Assembly: GCF_009912395.1 (NCBI RefSeq)
Contig: NZ_WNDO01000005.1
Coordinates: 160,539-224,538, forward strand
Source: Luteibacter sp.
GTDB taxonomy: Bacteria > Pseudomonadota > Gammaproteobacteria > Xanthomonadales > Rhodanobacteraceae
DNA: 64,000 nt
Direction: 5' to 3'
Shown here: in pieces, positions 45,038 through 51,953 of the stretch
Position numbering within the stretch: position 1 is the stretch's first letter
How the letters are laid out: every line of letters begins with the position of its first letter
The notes under the pieces: generated by a model
The model's database searches: none
The model's input: only the letters and a program-made list of their open reading frames with translations
What the model was told of the DNA's origin: nothing
Made by a program: the position numbers and the translations under genes

Positions 45038-45108
45038 GATCCAACCTAGGCGTCGGCTTGCGCCGGTGTCCGGGGGGACCTTCAAGCCGCTTCCGATCAA
45101 TGGTTTCC

Positions 45109-46083
45109 ATGCGCCGAACCTTGCCCTCTCTGCTACTGCTGATGCCGCTCGCCGCGGCAGGGCATGGCGTGGGCATGGCACCGGAAGGCACGGGTGCTCG
45201 GCTGTATGCCGAGCCCGTCGCCGCGGATGCCGCCGATGCGGGTTCCGATCCCCAGAATTCCTCGGTGCCGATCTGGCGTTCGCCGGACGGTCGCACGTTG
45301 TCGGTCCGTTCCGACGATCGTGCCGACACTACCAACGCCCTGGCACCGCGCCCCTTGGGCGCGGGTCAGTACGTGTCCAGCGGCCTGCAATACGACCTCG
45401 GTCCCAGCCTCCAGGCGCATGCCTCGGTGAACGGGCAGGGTTGGATCAATTCCGCCGAATCCTGCGCTGCCTCCGCGACGTCGCATGGCGATCGCTGCAC
45501 CTCGCCCGGTGCACCACCGCGTATCGTCGGTAGCGAAGTGGGCGCCACCTGGCGCGGCTCCGGTTACAGCGTCGGCGTGGGCGTCGGCTCCACCCGTCCT
45601 TCGGGCAACAGTCCTGCGCTTCCGCGCGTGTTGCCGGGCACGTCCACGCTGTCGGGCCTGCCGTTTGGCGCGCTGTCGTCCAGCACCGAACTCAACGCGC
45701 ATGGTCGCGTCGATCTCGGTGGTCGCAGTGGCATTGACGTAGGCGCCAGTTTTGGCCGAATCCGTCTCCTGCCGGGCAACCTGCTGGGCGTGGGTGCCAT
45801 CGACCAGAAGGCGCTGAGCCTCGGCGTCGATCGCGGTCCGCTGTACGGCACAATCACGGGTCGCACCATGCAGCCCGAACCGGGCGCCGGCCTCAATCCG
45901 GAGCGTCGCTGGAACTCCATCGACCTGGGCGTCACCTTCCGCCTGCCGTGGCGCGGTGAACTGTCGGTGGGCGCGCAGAACGTCTGGTCGTCGGGCAATG
46001 GCCCTGCCACCAACGGTGGTCCCACGCTCACCGAGCCGGACCAGTCGCGCACGCCGTACGTGCAGTACCACCAGGATCTCTGA
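45109..46083 (+). CDS. Exported hypothetical protein, possible outer-membrane beta-barrel
   Basis: 324 aa from the ATG at 45109; an ATG at 45100 is possible. The N-terminus MRRTLPSLLLLMPLAAAGHG is a signal peptide. After a polar section the body is Gly/Ser-rich with alternating hydrophobic strands (AHGRVDLGGRSGIDVGASFG; RWNSIDLGVTFRLPWRGELS; SVGAQNVW), typical of small beta-barrels. It ends in PYVQYHQDL. I do not recognise a named family; similar conserved Xanthomonadales proteins have unknown roles. Two Cys (AESCAASATSHGDRC) may form a disulfide. Confidence 0.7.
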   Translation: MRRTLPSLLLLMPLAAAGHGVGMAPEGTGARLYAEPVAADAADAGSDPQNSSVPIWRSPDGRTLSVRSDDRADTTNALAPRPLGAGQYVSSGLQYDLGPSLQAHASVNGQGWINSAESCAASATSHGDRCTSPGAPPRIVGSEVGATWRGSGYSVGVGVGSTRPSGNSPALPRVLPGTSTLSGLPFGALSSSTELNAHGRVDLGGRSGIDVGASFGRIRLLPGNLLGVGAIDQKALSLGVDRGPLYGTITGRTMQPEPGAGLNPERRWNSIDLGVTFRLPWRGELSVGAQNVWSSGNGPATNGGPTLTEPDQSRTPYVQYHQDL

Positions 46084-46107
46084 TCCCCCTCCTTGCGGTA
46101 TCGCTGT

Positions 46108-46260
46108 TGTAGGAGCGCGCTTGCGCGCGAACCCTCAAGCGACCCCATGAAACGATGAAGCCTTGCCGTGATCGGGCGGGCTGTCACCGCTCGCTCGATC
46201 GCTGCAAGGCTTCATTCGTCATCGCCATCCTGAGGGGTCGCGCGCGAGCGCGCTCCTACA
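46108..46260. repeat. Composite REP element, large imperfect palindrome
   Basis: Inverse REP cores lie at both ends, with a further perfect 12-bp inverted pair inside (ATGAAGCCTTGC at 46155-46166 and its complement at 46204-46215). The whole 153 bp could fold into one long hairpin. It lies between convergent genes. Confidence 0.85.
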
Positions 46261-46273
46261 GTGGCGGCGTGGG

Positions 46274-47185
46274 TTAATTGCCGCTCTTGCGCACGCGCAC
46301 GTCGCCGCTGAAGGACTCCAGGTGCACCATGCCGCGACCGTCGCCGATGGTGACCTTCAGCTCCTTGCCGGGGCCATCGTCGTTGCGCGACGGATTACCC
46401 CAATCGGTGCGGATGTCGCCGCTGAAACTGGTCGCCTCGAGCTTCGTCGACGCGCCTGAGGGCAACTGCACCTGCACGTCGCCACTCATGGCGTCGACGG
46501 TGATCTTGCCGTCCTTCGCCGGCCCGCCGTTGATCAGCGTGTCGCCCGACACCGTGCTGAAGTTGGCGCTGGTCCACGGACCGCCGCCGATGGTCATGCG
46601 GCCGGACACCGTCTGCGCATCCACCTTGCTGATGACCGACGGCGCGGTGATGTCGCCGGAGACGGTTTGCAGGTCGGCCTTGTCGGCGCGACCGGCGAGG
46701 TCGATCGTGCCGCTCACCGTCTGCATCTGCACATCTGGCGAACGCACGTTGGCACGCACGCGGCCGCTCACGGATTCGACTTCGACGCGACCGCCATCCA
46801 GTCCGTCGATGCTCACCGGCGCGCTGACCACCTTCACTTCGACGCTGACGCCCTTGGGCACGCGCACATTCAAGGTGGAGGGTTGCATGCTGGCGTCGTT
46901 GCCCCAGCTGAACCACTTCTTGCCGTCGCCACCACCGCCCTGGACACGGATGTCGATGCTGTTGGCGTCGCCTTCCAGTTCGAGCGGACGAGCGCCGTTC
47001 CCGAGCATGCCGGTGACCTGGATCTGGTTGCGGTCCCACGCGGTGACGGTGACGTCACCCTTGGTGTTGTCGATGCTGATCTTCGCGTTGGGGCGGATGT
47101 CCTTGGTGAGGTTGATCGGCGTGGAAGCCAGGGCCTCGCCAATCGACAAGGCCAGCAGCAGGGGGGCGATGTAGAGGGTTTTCAT
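46274..47185 (-). CDS. DUF4097-family exported adhesin-like/beta-helix protein
   Basis: 303 aa from the ATG at 47185, with AGGA upstream. Signal peptide MKTLYIAPLLLALSIGEALA is followed by a beta-strand-rich body with repeated S-G-D/R-V elements (VESVSGRVRA, MQTVSGTIDL, LQTVSGDITA, AQTVSGRMTI, FSTVSGDTLI, DAMSGDVQV, ATSFSGDIR, LESFSGDVRV), the hallmark of DUF4097. The genes for an ECF sigma factor and a single-TM protein precede it in the operon. Function is unknown; a cell-envelope role is likely. Confidence 0.88.
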   Translation of the reverse strand: MKTLYIAPLLLALSIGEALASTPINLTKDIRPNAKISIDNTKGDVTVTAWDRNQIQVTGMLGNGARPLELEGDANSIDIRVQGGGGDGKKWFSWGNDASMQPSTLNVRVPKGVSVEVKVVSAPVSIDGLDGGRVEVESVSGRVRANVRSPDVQMQTVSGTIDLAGRADKADLQTVSGDITAPSVISKVDAQTVSGRMTIGGGPWTSANFSTVSGDTLINGGPAKDGKITVDAMSGDVQVQLPSGASTKLEATSFSGDIRTDWGNPSRNDDGPGKELKVTIGDGRGMVHLESFSGDVRVRKSGN

Positions 47186-47202
47186 AGGGGGATTCCTGCC
47201 TG

Positions 47203-47622
47203 TTAGCCGGCTTGCTTGTCGAAGTTCCGCAGACGCTCGCGCTGGCGCTCCGTGCGCAGCAGCAGGCGTTGCAGGGCGGCGGAGTCGGGGGCCTCGCGCA
47301 TCGCCTGGTTGAGCTCCATGCGGGTGGCATCCAGTTGGATCGCGGCGCCGGCCAGTCGCGGGTCGGCCGGTTTCCATGCCGGGGCGACGGCCATGTCGTC
47401 GATGGGGGTGGGTGCCACCAGGTGCAGTCCGATACCGCCACCGAGGACCGCGACACCGGCGATGGCGGCGGCCATCATCCAGGGGCGTGCACGGCGGTGG
47501 CGCGTCGTCGTGGCCGGTCGGGCCTCGTCGAGTCGGGCGTCGATACTCGCCCACAGGTCGCGATGGGGCGTGACCGGGCGGTTGAGCGAGCGCATCTGGC
47601 GCAGGTAGTCGAGTTCGTTCAT
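47203..47622 (-). CDS. Probable anti-sigma factor, single membrane span
   Basis: 139 aa from the ATG at 47622, overlapping the stop of the sigma gene (ATGA). The N-terminal cytoplasmic part ([20 protein letters not shown]) precedes one membrane segment ([20 protein letters not shown]) and an extracytoplasmic tail rich in Arg/Gln helices. The location between an ECF sigma gene and a DUF4097 gene supports an anti-sigma role, although no zinc-binding HxxxCxxC motif is present. Confidence 0.75.
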   Translation of the reverse strand: MNELDYLRQMRSLNRPVTPHRDLWASIDARLDEARPATTTRHRRARPWMMAAAIAGVAVLGGGIGLHLVAPTPIDDMAVAPAWKPADPRLAGAAIQLDATRMELNQAMREAPDSAALQRLLLRTERQRERLRNFDKQAG

Positions 47623-48206
47623 GGCGTATCTCCCAGCGCCCGGCGGAGCAGGCCGCGCGCGCGGTGCAACTGTGCTTTGGAAGAACCCACCGCCATGCCC
47701 AGCTCGGTGGAGATCTCCTCGTGTTTCCAGCCTTCCACGTCGTGCAGCACGAGGACGGCGCGGGCTCACGGCGGCAAGGCCGCGATGGCCCTTTCCAGTT
47801 CGGCGCGCTCGATGGCGCGCACGGGATTGTCGGTATCGGCGATGTCCGGCAGGTGTTCGTCGTCGACGATGCTGACCGGGTCGGCGTTGCGGGCACGTAT
47901 GGACATCAGCGCCACGTTGACGGCAAGACGGTAGACCCAGGTGCCGAAGGCGCTCTCGAAGCGGAAGCCGTCGAGCTTCTGCCAGGCACGGACGAAGGCT
48001 TCCTGGGTGAGGTCCTCGGCGCGGGCGTGGTCGAAGGCGGCCAGGCGCAGGATGGCGCCGTAGACCCGGTCGGCATGCCGGCGGTAGAGGGTCTCGAACG
48101 CCTTGCGATCGCCGGCCGCGGCGGCCCGCACGATATCGTCGTCGGTCGACGCGGCGGGCAGCTCAGGCTGCATGAATGAAGTGGCGGCGAGGCATAGGGC
48201 GTTCAT
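47619..48206 (-). pseudogene. ECF-family RNA polymerase sigma factor interrupted by an in-frame TGA
   Basis: Regions 2 and 4 of a sigma70/ECF protein lie in one frame from 48206 to 47619. Region 2 (DRKAFETLYRRHADRVYGAI, TQEAFVRAWQKLDGFR, FGTWVYRLAVNVAL) ends with ERAIAALPP, then a TGA at 47766-47768. The frame goes on with [20 protein letters not shown] and [19 protein letters not shown], a normal region 4. A CGA or GGA codon in place of TGA would restore a 195-aa sigma factor. Without region 4 the protein cannot bind the -35 element. The stop could be a true nonsense mutation or a sequence error. The anti-sigma and DUF4097 genes follow in the same operon. Confidence 0.8.
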
Positions 48207-48324
48207 CTTGCCAGCTTGGATGCGGACAAGGGAGAAACGGTTTAAGCCACTTTTCGGCCGCTTCGTCGGGCCGGAGGAGGGTTTCGTCGGACGGGGTGTC
48301 CGGAACGGGGCGGTCGCCCCGCTG

Positions 48325-48392
48325 TGTAGGAGCGCGCTTGCGCGCGATGGGGGCTGCGATAACCCCTATCGCGCGCAAGCGCGCTCCTACAG
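48325..48392. repeat. REP pair between tandem genes
   Basis: Inverse REP cores around a 19-bp spacer, upstream of the interrupted sigma gene and just after the pckG stop on the minus strand. Confidence 0.9.
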
Positions 48393-48401
48393 TTCCAGCA
48401 T

Positions 48402-50192
48402 TTAGGCGACGCGTTCGGTCCGGCGGTCCTGGGCGGCCTCGAGGGCCTTGCTGACCTTTTCGCGTTCGCTCTTCAGGCGTTCGGGCATGCGTTCGCCGAA
48501 GCCGTCGAGGTAGGTGCCGATGGCGTTGAGCTCCTCGACCCAGCCGTCGACATCCACGCGCAGCAGCTCGTCGAGGGTGCCGGGCGTGACCGACAGGCCG
48601 TCGACGTTGAGTTCGCCCGCGGCCGGCACAGTGCCGATCGGGGTCTCGTGGCCGCTGGCGAGGCCCTGCACGCGCTGGATCATCCAGTCGAGCACGCGCA
48701 GGTTCTCGCCATAGCCCGGCCACATGAAGCGGCCGTCGGTGTCCTTGCGGAACCAGTTGACGTGGAAGATGCGCGGCAGCTTCGCGCCGGGCTTGTCGAA
48801 CGACAACCAGTGGGCGAAGTAGTCGGCGAAGTTGTAGCCGCAGAACGGCTTCATCGCCATGGAGTCGCGGCGGAGCACGCCCACGGCGCCGGTGGCGGCG
48901 GCGGTGGTTTCCGAGCCCATCGCTGCGCCGACCAGCACGCCGTGCGCCCAGTCCTTCGCCTCGAACACCAGCGGCACCAGCGACGGACGGCGGCCGCCGA
49001 AGACGATGGCCGAGATCGGCACGCCGGCGGCGTCCTCGGATTCGGGCGCCCAGCTCGGGCACTGCTTGGCGCTAACGGTGAAGCGCGAGTTCGGATGGGC
49101 GGCCGGGCCGTTGGCCGGATCGTACGCGCGGCCCTGCCAGTCGGTGACCGGCTGACCATCGTCGAGGCCTTCCCACCACGGGCGGTTATCCGCGGTGACG
49201 GCCACGTTGGTGAAGATCGCATCGTGGCCGAGCGTGGCCAGTGCGCTGGGATTCGTGTTGGCGCCGGTGCCCGGCGCCACGCCGAAGTAGCCGGCTTCCG
49301 GGTTGATCGCCCACAGGCGACCGTCCTTGCCCGGGGTCATCCAGCAGATGTCGTCGCCCACCGTCCAGACCTTCCAGCCCGCCTTGCGGTAGCCCTCGGT
49401 CGGGATGAGCATGGCGAGGTTGGTCTTGCCGCAGGCCGATGGGAACGCGGCGGCGATGTAGTGCTTCTCGCCCTTGGGGTTCTCGATGCCGACGATCAGC
49501 ATGTGCTCGGCGAGCCAGCCTTCACGGCGGGCTTGGTGGCTCGCAATGCGCAGGGCATGGCACTTCTTGCCCAGCAGGGCATTGCCGCCGTACCCAGAGC
49601 CGATCGACTTGATCGTCAGCTCTTCGGGGAAATGCATGATGAAGCGACGGTTCGGATCGAGATCGCCGGTGGAGTGCAGGCCTTTTACGAACCGGCCTTC
49701 GCGCTCGATGCGGGCGAGGGCGGGCGCGCCCATGCGGGTCATGATCTTCATGTTGGCGACCACGTACGGGCTGTCCGTGATCTCGACGCCGCAACGCGAC
49801 AGCGGCGAGTCGATCGGACCCATGCAGTACGGAATCACGTACATGGTGCGGCCACGCATGGCGCCAGCGAAGAGGGCGTCCATCTTCGCGTGGGCGTCGG
49901 CGGGCGCCATCCAGTGGTTGTTCGGGCCGGCGTCGTCCTGCTCGGGCGTGCAGACGAAGGTCAGGTGCTCGACGCGGGCGACGTCCGAGGGATGCGAGCG
50001 GTGCAGGTAGCTGCGCGGGTTGGTGGTCTCGTTGAGCGGCAGCAGGTCGCCGCTTTCCAGCATGGTCGCGACGAGTCGCGCGTATTCCTGGTCTGAGCCG
50101 TCACACCAGACGGCGGAGCTGGCCTCCGTCAGGCGGGCGACATCGTCGACCCATCGATTCAGGGCTTCCAGGGAACTGCCTTGCGAACGCAT
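48402..50192 (-). CDS. pckG: GTP-dependent phosphoenolpyruvate carboxykinase
   Basis: 596 aa, normal for the GTP-using class. The P-loop FPSACGKTNLAM (250-261) contains the reactive Cys254. MYVIPYCMGP, RRFIMHFPEELTIKSIGSGY (in two parts: MHFPEE and GSGYGGNALLGKKC) and the nucleotide site FVFGGRRP-like VFGGRRPSLVPLVFEAKDW follow, along with KPFCGYNFADYF. It converts oxaloacetate and GTP to PEP, the first step of gluconeogenesis, and also consumes TCA intermediates. Confidence 0.97.
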   Translation of the reverse strand: MRSQGSSLEALNRWVDDVARLTEASSAVWCDGSDQEYARLVATMLESGDLLPLNETTNPRSYLHRSHPSDVARVEHLTFVCTPEQDDAGPNNHWMAPADAHAKMDALFAGAMRGRTMYVIPYCMGPIDSPLSRCGVEITDSPYVVANMKIMTRMGAPALARIEREGRFVKGLHSTGDLDPNRRFIMHFPEELTIKSIGSGYGGNALLGKKCHALRIASHQARREGWLAEHMLIVGIENPKGEKHYIAAAFPSACGKTNLAMLIPTEGYRKAGWKVWTVGDDICWMTPGKDGRLWAINPEAGYFGVAPGTGANTNPSALATLGHDAIFTNVAVTADNRPWWEGLDDGQPVTDWQGRAYDPANGPAAHPNSRFTVSAKQCPSWAPESEDAAGVPISAIVFGGRRPSLVPLVFEAKDWAHGVLVGAAMGSETTAAATGAVGVLRRDSMAMKPFCGYNFADYFAHWLSFDKPGAKLPRIFHVNWFRKDTDGRFMWPGYGENLRVLDWMIQRVQGLASGHETPIGTVPAAGELNVDGLSVTPGTLDELLRVDVDGWVEELNAIGTYLDGFGERMPERLKSEREKVSKALEAAQDRRTERVA

Positions 50193-50224
50193 CCGTTGTG
50201 GTCTCCAGGTAAACGCAAGGCGCG

Positions 50225-50254
50225 ACAGTAGTTTGCGCTTCCTGGTATTCGCAA
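50225..50254 (-). promoter_or_regulatory. Probable pckG promoter
   Basis: On the coding strand TTGCGA and TACTGT are spaced by 18 bp and end 33 bp before the start codon. Confidence 0.4.
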
Positions 50255-50291
50255 GGCACGGCGCAGCAAAATGCGCGCCGTGCGTTCAGCT

Positions 50292-50882
50292 TCACGCCGT
50301 CTTCTTGGCCGGGGTGAGCGTGGCGATCATGTGCTCGACGTAGGCGTCAAATTCCTCGTGGCTGATCCGCGGCAGGCCCAGGGTGAAATTGAGCTGCAGG
50401 AAGCCGACGTAGGCCGCATAGGTAAGGCGGGCGCGATGCAGCGCAGTGACTGGATCCAGGCCGGCCTCGGAATACAGGCGAGTCAGGAAGTCCATGCGCC
50501 GCTGCGATACGCGGGCCATCACCGGCACCACCTGCGGATGGTCGAGCGCCTTCAGCAGTGCAGCGTAGACACGATGCGGCTGGAGTTCGTGGGCGACGCG
50601 GCGGAACAGCTCGGGGAAGCGCTTGAGCGGATCGGGAATGCGCTCGATCTCGGCCAGCACCTCGCGCTCGGCGTATTCCTCCCAGCGCTCCAGCGCGGCC
50701 TGGAGCAGCGCTTCGCGGGTGCGGAAATGCCAGTAGAAGCTGCCCTTGGTGACGCCGAGTCGCCTGGCGAGGGCCTCGACGGCCAGGGCGCCGACCCCTT
50801 GCTCGGCGATCAGGGCTAGGGCGCCGTCTTCCCAATCTTCGGCGGAGAGACGGACGCGTTCGTTCTTGGCACCTTCGTTCAT
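50292..50882 (-). CDS. TetR/AcrR-family transcriptional regulator
   Basis: 196 aa from the ATG at 50882. The N-terminal helix-turn-helix reads VEALARRLGVTKGSFYWHFR (about 35-54), typical of TetR proteins, and is followed by an all-helical ligand-binding domain. It is divergent from the alpha/beta hydrolase gene, with fadE next in line. Two palindromes in the 140-bp intergenic region are likely operators. A role in fatty-acid breakdown control, as for PsrA/FadR-type TetR proteins, is inferred from position. Confidence 0.9.
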   Translation of the reverse strand: MNEGAKNERVRLSAEDWEDGALALIAEQGVGALAVEALARRLGVTKGSFYWHFRTREALLQAALERWEEYAEREVLAEIERIPDPLKRFPELFRRVAHELQPHRVYAALLKALDHPQVVPVMARVSQRRMDFLTRLYSEAGLDPVTALHRARLTYAAYVGFLQLNFTLGLPRISHEEFDAYVEHMIATLTPAKKTA

Positions 50883-50971
50883 CGGCGCATGGTAACGGAC
50901 GGCGGGCCATTTGCAATCGGGGGTGCCCCAGCCATGCTGCATAAGACCTTGACTTTGCGGGGCTTGCATGT

Positions 50972-50989
50972 CCATACGCATCCGTATTG
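50972..50989. promoter_or_regulatory. Palindrome, probable TetR-family operator
   Basis: CCATACGCATCCGTATTG has arms that match at six of seven positions (perfect ATACG/CGTAT core). It lies in the intergenic region between the TetR gene and the hydrolase, close to a TTGACT that may be a -35 box. Confidence 0.5.
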
Positions 50990-51009
50990 ACGGGTTCTGC
51001 CGCAAACCA

Positions 51010-51025
51010 CATACTCGAGCGTATG
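51010..51025. promoter_or_regulatory. Second palindrome, overlapping the hydrolase start codon
   Basis: CATACTCGAGCGTATG has perfect 5-bp outer arms and contains the ATG at 51023. It shares the CATAC/GTATG half-sites of the first palindrome, so one regulator may bind both. Confidence 0.45.
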
Positions 51026-51901
51026 GTAGCCGAACCTTCCACCCTCCGTTCCACCCGAGCCAGCCTCGCCACGGCTGACGGCCTGGCGCTCGCGACCCAG
51101 CACTGGCGCGGCGAGCGCGAGCCCGCGCTGGTGTTCGCGCACGGCTTCGGCCAGACGCGCCACGCCTGGAACGGCAGTGCCCGCACGCTGGCCGGGCAGG
51201 GCTACGACACCACCACCTTCGACGCGCGCGGTCATGGCGAAAGCGGCCGGCTGGCGAACGGCGACTACCACATGGAACAGTTCGTGGCCGACCTGCTGGC
51301 GGTGACGGCGCACGCCACCCCGGCGTCGGGCCGCAAGCCGGTGCTGGTGGGCGCGTCCATGGGCGGCCTGCTCGGCATGGTGGCGGCGGGCGAGCCGACC
51401 CATGCCTGCCCCTTCTCGGCATTGATCCTCGTGGACATCACCCCTCGCTGGGAGACCAAGGGTGTCGAGCGCATCCTCGGCTTCATGCGCGCCCACCCGG
51501 ACGGTTTCGCCAGCTACGACGAAGCGGCCTCGGCCATCGAGGCCTACCTACCGCATCGTCGCGAACGCAAGACGGAAGAACAGCTCAAGCCCCTGTTACG
51601 CGAAGGCGCCGACGGTCGCCTGCGCTGGCACTGGGACCCTGCCATGCTCGACGGCGTGATCCACGAGAGCGAGCGCTACCAGCCCCGCCTGTTCGCCGCT
51701 GCGGCGAACATCCAGGTGCCGGTGCTGCTGCTGTCGGGCGCGCGTAGCGACGTGGTCTCCAACCAAACGGTGGACGAATTCCTTCGCGTGGTGCCGCATG
51801 CGCACCATGTCTCGCTGGCCGACGCCACCCACATGGTGGCCGGCGACGCGAACGACGCCTTCACCCGCGAGATAGCACGGTTCCTCGAAACACTTTCCTG
51901 A
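51023..51901 (+). CDS. Alpha/beta-fold hydrolase
   Basis: 292 aa from the ATG at 51023; a TTG 36 bp upstream is not needed. The oxyanion region is FAHGFGQTRHAW, FDARGHGESG follows the cofactor-like strand, and the nucleophile is S112 in LVGASMGGLLG. Asp (LSGARSD) and His (DATHMVAGD) complete the triad. Resembles esterases/thioesterases of fatty-acid pathways. It precedes fadE by 52 bp in the same direction and is divergent from the TetR gene. Confidence 0.9.
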   Translation: MVAEPSTLRSTRASLATADGLALATQHWRGEREPALVFAHGFGQTRHAWNGSARTLAGQGYDTTTFDARGHGESGRLANGDYHMEQFVADLLAVTAHATPASGRKPVLVGASMGGLLGMVAAGEPTHACPFSALILVDITPRWETKGVERILGFMRAHPDGFASYDEAASAIEAYLPHRRERKTEEQLKPLLREGADGRLRWHWDPAMLDGVIHESERYQPRLFAAAANIQVPVLLLSGARSDVVSNQTVDEFLRVVPHAHHVSLADATHMVAGDANDAFTREIARFLETLS

Positions 51902-51953
51902 AACGCTTTCCGTAGTAAACCCCGCAACACGACGAACGTAAGAGGTGACACCC

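Noticed and set aside
47186..47896. N-terminal extension of the DUF4097 frame (about 237 codons)
   Set aside because: It crosses the anti-sigma and sigma genes in another frame; the signal peptide starting at 47185 is the natural start.
48648..50096. Plus-strand ORF of 482 codons
   Set aside because: Antisense to pckG; composition is Arg/His/Val-rich without domain motifs.
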